DNA from: an uncultured Rothia sp.
GTDB lineage: Bacteria > Actinomycetota > Actinomycetes > Actinomycetales > Micrococcaceae
DNA length: 9,538 nucleotides
Direction of reading: 5' to 3'
Assembly (NCBI GenBank): GCA_946222285.1
Contig: CAMIIP010000037.1
Coordinates: forward strand, 1 to 9,538
Below the pieces are notes generated by a model. It made no database searches, was not told the origin of the DNA, and saw only the letters and a program-made list of their open reading frames with translations. Each line of letters opens with the position of its first letter. The first letter of the stretch is position 1. Made by a program: the position numbers and the translations under genes. Below, in pieces: positions 1 to 6,780 of the stretch.

Positions 1-37
1 TGGTGCGGTCGCTGATATTTTTCGCGGCTGGGACCCC

Positions 38-802
38 TTATGAATAAGCCTCAATGAAAGAAACGCGGAGTGCGTGGCGAGTAATCGCCTGATTGCGAGT
101 CAGACCCTTAGCGCGAGCGGTACGCACAAAGTCAGCGTTGACACTATCGAGAAGATACTGGCGCTGGGCAATCTGATAGCCACCCCAAGACATGATGGTG
201 ATACAGAAAGTGGGTACCAGATAGTGTGCTGCCATATCCACAAACGTAGGCCAGCCCGGTGCAACGCCCGGCGAAGAAATACCCGTCACAAAGAAAACAC
301 GTTCCCCTGCCGCCTGATTAATAGCCACCGCGGCAAGCTGCACAAGGAAGTAGCCTACGGGCGCGGGAATGATGTAAACCAGGTAAGAATAGCCGGTAAT
401 AATCCGGTCGGAGGCCTTGTACTGTCGAGCTGCCGAGAATACACCCAGGGCAACACCGATAATGAGCGAGAGAACAATTGCTGCCGCAAAGAGTCGAGTA
501 GAGACCCAAACGCGCTGACCAAACTCGCTGTTGACATAAGCACCGTTGGGAGAAGGGCCCCAATCAAAGTGAAAAAGGATATTTGTAAGCCACTGAACGT
601 AGCGCTCCCAAGCACTCATCTGTGGATCTAGATTCAGAGAAGCAAAGTTTGCCTGAATCTGCTCGGGCGTGGGACGTGGAACTTTTTCCTGCTCAAGCAG
701 GGTGGGATTCATGGTCGTAACGGCAAGAAAGTAGCCGGCGCTAGTGACCAAGAAAATCATGACTACATAGGTCAGAGCACGCTTGAGGATATATTGAAAC
801 AC
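38..802 (-). pseudogene. DppB/OppB-type peptide ABC transporter permease, 3'-truncated
   Basis: Inner-membrane permease subunit of a dipeptide/oligopeptide ABC importer. The 254-residue product has an N-terminal membrane segment at about residues 10-30, a periplasmic stretch with the family-typical P-x-P-T-P-E-Q-I region (about 42-49), further membrane segments near 100-122, 135-163 and 194-214, and a textbook EAA loop (about 224-246, ADFVRTARAKGLTRNQAI) that contacts the ATPase. Family members run to about 310-340 residues, and the loop is normally followed by SFIP and two more membrane helices. Here the reading changes after residue 250 to EAYS and stops, and none of the three minus-strand frames of bases 1-52 is hydrophobic. 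A single frameshift therefore does not restore it, and a rearrangement near base 52 is more likely. The start is GTG at 800-802, with GAGGGG about 8 nt upstream. No binding protein precedes it. The family call is firm; non-functionality is inferred from the missing C-terminal helices. Confidence 0.8.
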
Positions 803-887
803 GGGACATCCCCCTCAAACGTTCTGCATGTATGAACTTATTCATGGGTGTGAGTTGCCTTTTTAGGTCCGCCATAATCGCTTATGA

Positions 888-917
888 TTCATAACACTTA
901 TAATATTGGTTGGTCAA
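888..917 (-). promoter_or_regulatory. Candidate promoter of the permease gene
   Basis: On the minus strand TTGACC (912-917) is followed after 18 bases by TATGAA (888-893), resembling sigma-70-type -35 and -10 boxes. The -10 box lies inside a 13-base inverted repeat, TTATGA-T-TCATAA (883-895), which could be an operator. Transcription would start near 881, leaving a leader of about 80 nt that contains a second small inverted repeat, ATGAA-CTTA-TTCAT (832-845). This rests on sequence resemblance only. Confidence 0.4.
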
Positions 918-925
918 ATCTTATA

Positions 926-987
926 TGCAAGCACAGAGACATTCCAAACCCATTTTGTTGAACAAACTCCCCCACTTCTGTGTTGCA
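926..987. repeat. Nested stem-loop with inner palindrome upstream of the permease
   Basis: The outer arms, 926-937 and 977-987, pair over 11 positions with one bulged base (G931). The loop holds a second inverted repeat, TTTGTT-G-AACAAA (954-966). It lies just upstream of the -35 box of the permease, so it could act as a DNA-level control site or as part of a longer transcript. A 12-of-13 match to the inner palindrome occurs upstream of the GntR gene at 9238-9250. Confidence 0.4.
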
Positions 988-1038
988 AGCAGCAGACAAT
1001 CTTCAAAAAATAGCAGCAAATGCTGACATTTCTGCACC

Positions 1039-1076
1039 AAAGAGGTCATGAGCTCCGCCTACCTCATGACCTCTTT
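1039..1076 (-). terminator. Intrinsic terminator of the dehydrogenase gene
   Basis: A perfect 14-bp inverted repeat (1039-1052 with 1063-1076, left arm AAAGAGGTCATGAG) with a 10-base loop begins 22 bases beyond the dehydrogenase stop codon. Read on the minus strand the hairpin ends in only three T, while the plus strand has five. It may work in both directions, but only the minus-strand gene is near enough to need it. Confidence 0.65.
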
Positions 1077-1097
1077 TTCTCAAAATATTTTTAGCGA

Positions 1098-2060
1098 TTA
1101 ATTCATTTTGTTTCGAAAATTCCCCGCCCCATCAGCCAGTTCATCACGCAAAGCTTGCAGATTCTGCGCAATGAGTTTTTCCGGCTCAACAGGACGCCCA
1201 CCAGCGGCATGGGGAGTAATCACCAGATTCTTGGCTCCCCACAGGGGGTCTTCTGCTGGTAGGGGTTCTTTAGCGACAACGTCGAGCGCGGCTCCAGCAA
1301 TTTCCCCAGAGTTTAGCGCCTCTATCAAATCTGATTCATTGACTGTGCTACCACGACCAACATTGACCACATAGGCACGAGCAGGGAGCTGTTTGAGAAT
1401 ATCAACATTGAGAACACACTCGGTTTCATCACTATGAGGAAGAATCATCACCAACACATCGGTTTCAGGAAGGTACTGCCCCATCTGCTCTTCGGTCACA
1501 ACGGGGAAACCTTCACGGGTTCCCTCACTACGAGCAACGCCTCGCACCTGCGCCCCAAAAGCCTTAAACAAACGAGCAGTTTCCTGCCCAATCGAACCAA
1601 AACCCCAGATGAGGACGTTAGCGTTCAGCAGCGTCGTCACCCGATTCTCCGGGTAAAGCTCTTGAGCGCCACCTAGCTCAGAAGCCCAGCGATTCTCCTT
1701 CTGAGACTCGGCAAGCGTCGGCAAAAAACGAATGAAATTTAGAGTCAGCGCAAGGGCATGCTCAGCAACGGTCAGCGAATGCAACCCACTGCCGGAAGCA
1801 ATAATTGCCTCTTCACGAAAGCCCGCCGCACGCGCCTGATCCGGACCAGCCAGCAAAGCCTGAACCAGCCTCACCTGCGAAAGATGCTCGGCGGCGTCCT
1901 TGAGCTGCTCACTAGTATTAGCCCAGGCAATCAGCACCTCGGCATCATAGTGCTCGGGTGAAATATTCTCGGTGGGATCATAAGAAACTAGCTGATCTTC
2001 AGCGGTCAAACCCAGCTTTGATTCATCCAGAGTAATACTGGTAGGGGTCAAAATTTTCAC
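1098..2060 (-). CDS. D-isomer-specific 2-hydroxyacid dehydrogenase, NAD-binding
   Basis: Cytosolic oxidoreductase expected to interconvert a 2-keto acid and a D-2-hydroxy acid with NAD(P)H. At 320 residues it is full length for the family. The Rossmann dinucleotide motif GFGSIG is at 153-158. The catalytic triad is complete: Arg236 in NVGRGS, Glu265 in AKEPLP and His284 in ITPHAAG. The flanking substrate-binding halves (1-100 and 290-320) are present. The substrate cannot be read from the sequence; phosphoglycerate-dehydrogenase-like and hydroxypyruvate-reductase-like enzymes share these motifs, but no C-terminal ACT domain is seen, which argues against a long-form SerA. The start is GTG at 2058-2060, preceded by a strong AAGGAGA 6 nt upstream. 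It lies 87 bases downstream of the TetR gene on the same strand, and a terminator hairpin follows. Only a weak 5-bp inverted repeat (2125-2129/2134-2138) separates it from the TetR gene, so co-transcription is possible. Confidence 0.93.
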   Translation of the reverse strand: MKILTPTSITLDESKLGLTAEDQLVSYDPTENISPEHYDAEVLIAWANTSEQLKDAAEHLSQVRLVQALLAGPDQARAAGFREEAIIASGSGLHSLTVAEHALALTLNFIRFLPTLAESQKENRWASELGGAQELYPENRVTTLLNANVLIWGFGSIGQETARLFKAFGAQVRGVARSEGTREGFPVVTEEQMGQYLPETDVLVMILPHSDETECVLNVDILKQLPARAYVVNVGRGSTVNESDLIEALNSGEIAGAALDVVAKEPLPAEDPLWGAKNLVITPHAAGGRPVEPEKLIAQNLQALRDELADGAGNFRNKMN

Positions 2061-2147
2061 GACATTCTCCTTCTTCTCTTTGATTACGCTCTATTTACCA
2101 CTCTAGTAAGTAGGCAGAAAAGAATGAGGTGCCCCTCAGCTACCCAG

Positions 2148-2803
2148 CTAATCAGCCCGCAAAAGATCCCTAAACAGATTGACGCTCTCACGCACCTTCC
2201 GCTCACGTTCAGAACCGCGCGGTAAACCCTTTGAAAAATCCATATACCTTAGTACCGCCGAAGAAATATGTACGGATGCGCGTATCTTATCCCAGTGTTC
2301 GCCACTCAGCTCGATTTCTTCATCCAGGAAAGTAAACTCTCCACGACGTCCTCGAGAAGCAAAATCACCCCAATCTACCGTGCGCAAAAAGTCTTCCAGC
2401 ACCCGCTCACACTTCATCAGATAAACCTTAAGGCGATTGCGAAACTCAGGATACTCCTTGCTAAACTCACAAAAACGCTCATACCCACCAGAAGACACAG
2501 AAGTAGAGGTAATATCTAGCATCAGATGAACCACGCGGTCAAAAATATAAGAATCCTGGCGACCTCTATCTGCCTCCAACATTGCCGGGGTAACCTGCGG
2601 CTCCCGCAAACCCAAAACAGCATCTTCTTTCGTGGGAAAATAATTAAAAAAGTTCGTGCAGAGATGCCAGCCTGCTCAGCAATTTCATCGGTAGTAGTCT
2701 GCTTCAGACCCTTCTTTTTCACCAAATCTACTGCGGCTTCATGAATGGCTTTCCAGGTGCGCTCGCGGCGTCTTTCACGAAGCGTAAGTTCAGAATTTTG
2801 CAC
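2148..2803 (-). pseudogene. TetR-family transcriptional regulator, frameshifted in the DNA-binding domain
   Basis: One-component regulator with an N-terminal TetR helix-turn-helix and a C-terminal ligand/dimerisation domain. The first frame (from GTG at 2801-2803) gives LTLRERRRERTWKAIHEAA followed by TTTDEIAEQAGISARTF (residues 36-52). The expected FNYFPTKEDAVLGL then continues in the next frame down to the stop at 2148-2150. The switch falls in a run of six T on this strand (2646-2651); a seventh T would give one 218-residue protein, normal for the family. As read, the product from the start codon goes out of frame inside the recognition helix region and would not bind DNA. This could be real inactivation, slippage-dependent expression or a sequencing error. 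The start codon coincides with the predicted transcription start, so the mRNA would be leaderless; GGAGGG ends immediately at the GTG, too close to serve as a ribosome site. An operator-like palindrome lies in its promoter. Confidence 0.88.
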
Positions 2804-2809
2804 CCCTCC

Positions 2810-2838
2810 ATTTTATGCAGTTCTGCAAAATTGCACAA
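2810..2838 (-). promoter_or_regulatory. Promoter of the TetR gene, giving a leaderless mRNA
   Basis: On the minus strand TTGTGC (2833-2838) and TAAAAT (2810-2815) are separated by 17 bases. The transcription start predicted 7 bases past the -10 box is base 2803, the first base of the GTG start codon. The spacer and -35 box lie inside the 28-bp palindrome, as expected for autorepression. The -10 box matches consensus at five of six positions; the -35 box is weak. Confidence 0.5.
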
Positions 2839-2843
2839 CTGCA
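2816..2843. promoter_or_regulatory. Operator-like 28-bp palindrome between the TetR and cardiolipin synthase genes
   Basis: The arms TGCAGTTCTGCAA (2816-2828) and TTGCACAACTGCA (2831-2843) are inverted copies with 12 of 13 positions paired; the mismatch is C2823/C2836. They are separated by two A. The core TGCA recurs within each arm, and a further TTTTGCAC lies at 2796-2803. Size, symmetry and position over the regulator's own promoter fit a TetR-family operator bound by one or two dimers. The palindrome also directly abuts the candidate -35 box of the divergent synthase gene. That the adjacent TetR protein binds here is an inference. Confidence 0.6.
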
Positions 2844-2844
2844 A

Positions 2845-2873
2845 TTATTGGACGAGATGCTCACCCCTAGAAT
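2845..2873 (+). promoter_or_regulatory. Candidate promoter of the cardiolipin synthase gene
   Basis: TAGAAT (2868-2873) is a good -10 match. A 17-base spacer places a weak -35 at TTATTG (2845-2850); the better-looking TTGGAC (2848-2853) leaves only 14 bases. Either choice puts the -35 box directly beside the palindrome at 2816-2843, so a protein bound there could hinder polymerase. The leader would be about 55 nt. Confidence 0.3.
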
Positions 2874-2935
2874 CACCCAAACCAGCGGACATACTGTACC
2901 CACAACCGCCCCCACCACTCAGCTAGGATAAAAGA

Positions 2936-4435
2936 GTGAACTTCTTCAACAGTGCCCTGACCATAGGTGATTTGCCCGACTGGCTCTCGATTTCGCTCTT
3001 TATTCTCGATTTCATCGTGCGAATCGTCGCCATTTGCTGGCTACCCTACAATCGCAAACCCGTGGTCGCGCTAGGCTGGCTCATGGCAATCTTCCTCATC
3101 CCCTACGTCGGCTTTATCGCCTTCCTCATCTTCGGCTCCTCCAACCTTCCCCGACAGCGCAGAGCCAGGCAGCGCGTCATGAACGAACTCATGCGCGACC
3201 GAATTGATAAAGATGATCAAGACGAAGCACACCCCATTCTCGGATCCCACGTAGAGCTCTCCGAAGAAGCAAAAGTAGCCGCCCGCCTCAACTACCGGCT
3301 AGGCGCACTGCCCCTGGTCGGCGGCAACGAATTTCTCCTTCACACCGACAGCCACGAAGCCATGCTTCACATGGCACGCGAAATTGACAAAGCAGAGAAA
3401 TATGTTCACTTCGAGTTCTACATCACCGCCTACTCCGGCGCCTCCGTCCCGCTCTGGGACGCACTCTTTCGCGCCCACGACCGCGGCGTCAACGTCAAAA
3501 TCCTCATTGACCAAATTGGCTCCCGCAAGTACCCCAATTTTAAAACCCTGCGGCGCATGCTCAAAGAAAAAAACATGAACTGGCACCTCATGCTGCCCCT
3601 CAACCTCTTCAAAAGAGAATGGCAACGCCCTGACCTGCGTAACCACCGCAAGGTACTCGTCATCGACGGGCGCATAGCCTACTCAGGTTCACAAAACGCA
3701 ATCGACGCCTGCTACGACCTCAAGAAAAATGAGAAAAAAGGTCTGCTCTGGAAAGACCTCACCTACTCCTGCACCGGACCCATTGTTGACGAGCTCAACG
3801 CCGTCTTCATCTCTGACTGGTACTCAGAAACTAACGAACTGGTCCTCTCAGAAATCAACTCAGATATTCAGTCTGTCAACGACGGTCAGCTTGCCCAAAT
3901 CGTGCCGTCGGGCCCAGGTTTTGAAACCGAAAACAATCTGCGTCTCATCAACTACCTCATCAACAACGCAGAAGAACGAATCGTCATCTGCTCCCCCTAC
4001 TTCGTACCGGAATCCACGCTCCTCCAAGCGCTCACCAGCGTGGCAATTTCGGGTATAGACGTGGAGCTCATCGTCTGTGAAAAGGGCGACCAGTTCCTGC
4101 CCAACATGGCACAGCGCTCCTACTACGAAGAACTCCTCAAATGCGGCGTGAAGATTCGGCAATACCCCAGCCCCACCGTTCTCCACTCCAAATACATGAT
4201 TATTGACGACAGCTACACCTTCATTGGCTCCTCCAACATGGATCCGCGATCCTTCGCGCTCAACATGGAAGTCTCCACCTATATCGTGGATAAGGCGATG
4301 GTGCGCGAACTTGACGTCATCTCCGATGACTACATCTCCAAATGCAAGACCCTCAACTACGACGAATGGGTTAACCGCTCCAGCCGCATCAAAGTGGTAG
4401 AGAATATCTGCCGCTTGTGGTCCTCGCTACTGTAG
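2936..4435 (+). CDS. cls: Cardiolipin synthase, phospholipase D superfamily
   Basis: Membrane enzyme that makes cardiolipin by phosphatidyl transfer, in the bacterial Cls reaction from two phosphatidylglycerols. At 499 residues it has the usual length. Two N-terminal membrane helices (about 17-37 and 43-67) form the PLDc_N region and are followed by a basic linker (LPRQRRARQR). Two HKD catalytic motifs are intact: H237-x-K239-x4-D244 in NHRKVLVID, with the following SGSQNA, and H417-x-K419-x4-D424 in LHSKYMIID, with the following GSSNMDPRS. Both histidines needed for the phospho-enzyme mechanism are present. The start is GTG at 2936, with AGGA at 2926-2929. It diverges from the TetR gene across the palindrome at 2816-2843 and is the likeliest target of that regulator. 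It converges with the acetyltransferase gene with only 20 bases between the stops; no clear terminator is seen there, only a weak CTTTC/GAAAG pair (4441-4465). An alternative role as another PLD-type phosphatidyltransferase is possible but less likely. Confidence 0.93.
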   Translation: MNFFNSALTIGDLPDWLSISLFILDFIVRIVAICWLPYNRKPVVALGWLMAIFLIPYVGFIAFLIFGSSNLPRQRRARQRVMNELMRDRIDKDDQDEAHPILGSHVELSEEAKVAARLNYRLGALPLVGGNEFLLHTDSHEAMLHMAREIDKAEKYVHFEFYITAYSGASVPLWDALFRAHDRGVNVKILIDQIGSRKYPNFKTLRRMLKEKNMNWHLMLPLNLFKREWQRPDLRNHRKVLVIDGRIAYSGSQNAIDACYDLKKNEKKGLLWKDLTYSCTGPIVDELNAVFISDWYSETNELVLSEINSDIQSVNDGQLAQIVPSGPGFETENNLRLINYLINNAEERIVICSPYFVPESTLLQALTSVAISGIDVELIVCEKGDQFLPNMAQRSYYEELLKCGVKIRQYPSPTVLHSKYMIIDDSYTFIGSSNMDPRSFALNMEVSTYIVDKAMVRELDVISDDYISKCKTLNYDEWVNRSSRIKVVENICRLWSSLL

Positions 4436-4455
4436 CCACCCTTTCAGCCAAGCAT

Positions 4456-4872
4456 TCAGAGAAAGCGTACCAAGGTGATACATTCCTGCTCGGCAATATC
4501 AGCGAAACCACGCGAGAGATAAAAATCGATAACATGCTGATTCCCTGCTTGCGAGTCTGTTGAGATAAAAACCTGCCGAATCTCCGACACAGATTCGACC
4601 ACACGACTCAGCAATTCTGATGCGATACCCCTACGCTGATATTCGGGGGCAATCAGCAAATCCTGGATATACGCAATGGTAAGACCGTCGCCGACAACAC
4701 GAATTAGACCCACCAGGGCGCCGTCGTCATAAACGGTCCACACTAACCAGCTGTTCTCAACCATAGGAACCATACGCTCAGGATTCTGCGCATAAGAGCT
4801 CCACCCTACAGAGTTATAGAGATCAAGAAGTTCCCGCTGACTAGGCACGGTGTTTTGACGATATGTAAACAT
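4456..4872 (-). CDS. GNAT-family N-acetyltransferase
   Basis: Small cytosolic acetyltransferase, expected to move an acetyl group from acetyl-CoA to an amine; the substrate is unknown. From ATG at 4870-4872 the product is 138 residues. The acetyl-CoA-binding motif A is clear: IQDLLIAPEYQRRGIASELL, with Q79-R-R-G82-I-A84 as the pyrophosphate loop. Motif B follows near 105-122, with NQHVIDFYLSRGF typical of the C-terminal part. I chose this start because GGAAGGG lies about 7 nt upstream and because GNAT folds normally begin at this distance from motif A. The frame stays open for 20 more codons upstream (to 4932), but that extension has no ribosome site and does not resemble the family. It is transcribed away from the GlgC-like gene across a 119-base gap; TATAGT (4912-4917) is a possible -10 box without a good -35. 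Confidence 0.85.
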   Translation of the reverse strand: MFTYRQNTVPSQRELLDLYNSVGWSSYAQNPERMVPMVENSWLVWTVYDDGALVGLIRVVGDGLTIAYIQDLLIAPEYQRRGIASELLSRVVESVSEIRQVFISTDSQAGNQHVIDFYLSRGFADIAEQECITLVRFL

Positions 4873-4991
4873 AGACACCCTTCCACATGTGATGCAGAAT
4901 ACTTTACCGGCACTATAAGGGAATCCGCACACGGTAGGCTAGGAAGACCCGAAAATTCCACCGGCACCGAGCCGTACCTAGCGAGGTAGAC

Positions 4992-6206
4992 ATGTCCGAT
5001 CCATTTCCAACAACTCATTCCCCCGCAACCGTCGCGCTCGTCCTCGCCGGAGGTAAGGGCAGCAGGCTCTCCCCTCTGACCGACGCCCGCTCCAAACCCT
5101 CCGTGCCTTTCGGCGGTGGCTACCAACTCATCGATGTGGTGCTCTCTAACCTGACCCACTCACGAATCCGCGACGTATGGATTGCCGAGCAGTACCGCCC
5201 CTTCACGCTCAACAAGCACCTGGCGGGCGGGCGCCCCTGGGACCTAGACGGAACCCGCCACGGACTACAGATTCTCCCACCTGCGGAAGGCCGCGATGAA
5301 GACGGTTTTGCCCAAGGCAACGGGCACGCCCTCTACCAGCAGATTCCTCTGCTGCAGTCTTTCGGTGCAGATACGGTGATTGTGCTCAGTGCCGACCACC
5401 TCTATCAGATGGATCTGCGCCCGGCGCTGGAACAGCACGCGCGGCTAGGCTCAGATCTCACCGTTATCACCACCGAAACCGATGAAGACCCCTCACGCTT
5501 TGGCGTAGTAGAGGTGGACGATGACGGCGCGGTCACCGACTACGACTACAAGCCCGAAATACCCCAGAGCAACCTCGTTGCCACCGAAATTTTTATCTTT
5601 AAGGTCTCTGAACTCAATCGGGCAGCGGATCATCTGGTGGAAGAGCTAGAAGGCCACAAAGACCACGATGAGCCCGAAGGCGCATCTTTGGGCGACTACG
5701 GTGAGACAATCCTGCCCTACTTTGTGAAAAACAAGAAGGTTCACGAGTACCGCCACACCGGCTATTGGCGAGATATCGGCACCATCGACGCATATTTCAA
5801 AGCCCACATGGAGCTTCTTGACGGCAAAGGTCTTGACATCGACCGCCCCGGCTGGGCTCTGCTCACCCACCCCGAGCCGCTTGCCCCTGCCCGCTTCTAT
5901 CGGAGTGCACAGGTTTCTCATTCGATGGTGGCACACGGTACGCACATTCACGGCGAGGTATCTGAGAGCATTATCGGCCCGGGTGTTACGGTCGAGCCCG
6001 GCGCTAAGGTTTCCCGGTCAATCTTGCTGGGGGACGCCGTCGTCCCCGCCGGTGCCGTTCTCGAATCTGTTATTGCAGACGTAGCCGCCGAAATTCCTAC
6101 CGGTGCAACCGGGCAAACCAAGCCTGGCTCCGGCAACATTACGGTGCTCGAACCGGCACGGCGCGGCGCGGCGGCGCGAGGTAAAGATCAGACCCTGGGC
6201 AAGTAG
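4992..6206 (+). CDS. glgC: Glucose-1-phosphate adenylyltransferase family protein (GlgC-like)
   Basis: Sugar nucleotidyltransferase expected to form an NDP-glucose from a sugar 1-phosphate and NTP. In the classical case this is ADP-glucose for glycogen or related glucans. At 404 residues it has GlgC length. The nucleotide-binding signature is LAGGKGSRLSPLT (18-30), followed by the K-P-x-V-P-F-G-G block (35-42). The metal-binding aspartate sits in LSADHLYQMD, the sugar-phosphate lysine in DYKPE, and the YWRDIGTIDAYFKAHMELL block is near-perfect GlgC. The last 100 residues form a left-handed beta-helix of hexapeptide repeats. It departs from ordinary GlgC where GTADA/GSADA-(I/V)YQ is expected; it reads GNGHALYQ. 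The beta-helix part is also short. It may be a divergent paralog with altered nucleotide use or regulation. The start is ATG at 4992 with GAGG upstream. TAGGCT (4935-4940) could be a -10 box, without a convincing -35. Confidence 0.85.
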   Translation: MSDPFPTTHSPATVALVLAGGKGSRLSPLTDARSKPSVPFGGGYQLIDVVLSNLTHSRIRDVWIAEQYRPFTLNKHLAGGRPWDLDGTRHGLQILPPAEGRDEDGFAQGNGHALYQQIPLLQSFGADTVIVLSADHLYQMDLRPALEQHARLGSDLTVITTETDEDPSRFGVVEVDDDGAVTDYDYKPEIPQSNLVATEIFIFKVSELNRAADHLVEELEGHKDHDEPEGASLGDYGETILPYFVKNKKVHEYRHTGYWRDIGTIDAYFKAHMELLDGKGLDIDRPGWALLTHPEPLAPARFYRSAQVSHSMVAHGTHIHGEVSESIIGPGVTVEPGAKVSRSILLGDAVVPAGAVLESVIADVAAEIPTGATGQTKPGSGNITVLEPARRGAAARGKDQTLGK

Positions 6207-6229
6207 CGGGCAACTGCCCTAAACGCGAC

Positions 6230-6279
6230 TCCTGAGTTCCCGACCGACATGCAGTTACCCGTCGTACGGGAACTCAGGA
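6230..6279 (+). terminator. Long hairpin after the GlgC-like gene, without a U-run
   Basis: A perfect 13-bp stem (6230-6242 with 6267-6279, arm TCCTGAGTTCCCG) continues, after a two-base mismatch, with four more pairs (6245-6248 with 6261-6264) around a 12-base loop. It begins 24 bases after the stop codon. No T-run follows, so it may be a weak or factor-dependent terminator, or a 3'-end stabiliser that lets some transcription continue into the next gene. Confidence 0.5.
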
Positions 6280-6348
6280 TTCGTGTTCAGGTTGGATGAA
6301 CGGAAAAAGGCCCCGGACCAGTGAACGCAGCGGAAGATTGGAACAACC

Positions 6349-6780
6349 ATGACAGAACACATTGACCTCAACGAACTAGAAGAAGGCCATTACGGTTTCC
6401 CCGGCCCGCTACGCGATAAGCTCGTGGCGGCAATTCTCTCGGGAAAGAAAACAGGAACGTCCTGTCTGCTTTATGAGTGTGAAATGGACGATGAGACCCT
6501 ACCCGCCGTCGGCGACCGCGAAGCCGTACTTGATTCGGCAGGCAACCGTGTCTGCGCCACAGAGAATACCGAAGTGACCATTGTGCCTTTTGGGCAGATT
6601 AATCTGCAACAGGCGCTCGACGAAGGTGAAGGCTTTGAAACCGTTGTCGACTGGCAAGAAGCTCACCGCGAGTTCTGGGAGTCTGAGCCGTTTCGCGCCA
6701 GTAAGGGTCAGCATTTTCAGGAAATTACCGACGACACCAAGATAGTTTACGTGCGTTTTAAAGTCATAGCGCGAGCGTAA
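6349..6780 (+). CDS. ASCH-domain-containing protein
   Basis: A 143-residue soluble protein of the ASCH (ASC-1 homology) superfamily, which has a beta-barrel fold related to PUA and is linked to RNA binding; some bacterial members act as hydrolases on modified nucleosides. The family signature G-x-K-x-x-T is at 32-37 (SGKKTGTSCL), in the usual position after an N-terminal helix. The mid-part VGDREAVLDSAGNRVCATENTEVTIVPF fits the core strands, and a C-terminal strand (KIVYVRFKVI) closes the domain. The specific role is not known. The start is ATG at 6349 with the purine-rich GGAAGA/GGAA upstream. It lies 142 bases after the GlgC-like gene on the same strand, beyond a hairpin without a U-run, so read-through is possible. 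Its last 34 bases overlap the open frame of a decayed gene on the other strand. Confidence 0.82.
   Translation: MTEHIDLNELEEGHYGFPGPLRDKLVAAILSGKKTGTSCLLYECEMDDETLPAVGDREAVLDSAGNRVCATENTEVTIVPFGQINLQQALDEGEGFETVVDWQEAHREFWESEPFRASKGQHFQEITDDTKIVYVRFKVIARA

Noticed and set aside
2..43. Plus-strand open frame entering from the left edge and ending ...ADIFRGWDPL at a TGA (41-43)
   Set aside because: Only 14 codons are visible and I recognise no family. It could be the end of a gene beyond the edge, which would fit the permease breakpoint, but that cannot be supported.
74..631. Long plus-strand open frame of 185 codons opposite the permease
   Set aside because: Its product is basic and non-family-like, and it is fully antisense to a clear ABC permease. 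It is a shadow of that gene.
3299..4186. Several minus-strand and alternate-frame open frames inside the cardiolipin synthase gene
   Set aside because: They are antisense or out-of-frame products of a gene with intact HKD motifs, lack ribosome sites and resemble no family.
4873..4932. A 20-codon N-terminal extension of the acetyltransferase with two cysteines (CITC)
   Set aside because: There is no ribosome site before the upstream start, while a good one precedes the internal ATG; the extension does not resemble GNAT proteins.
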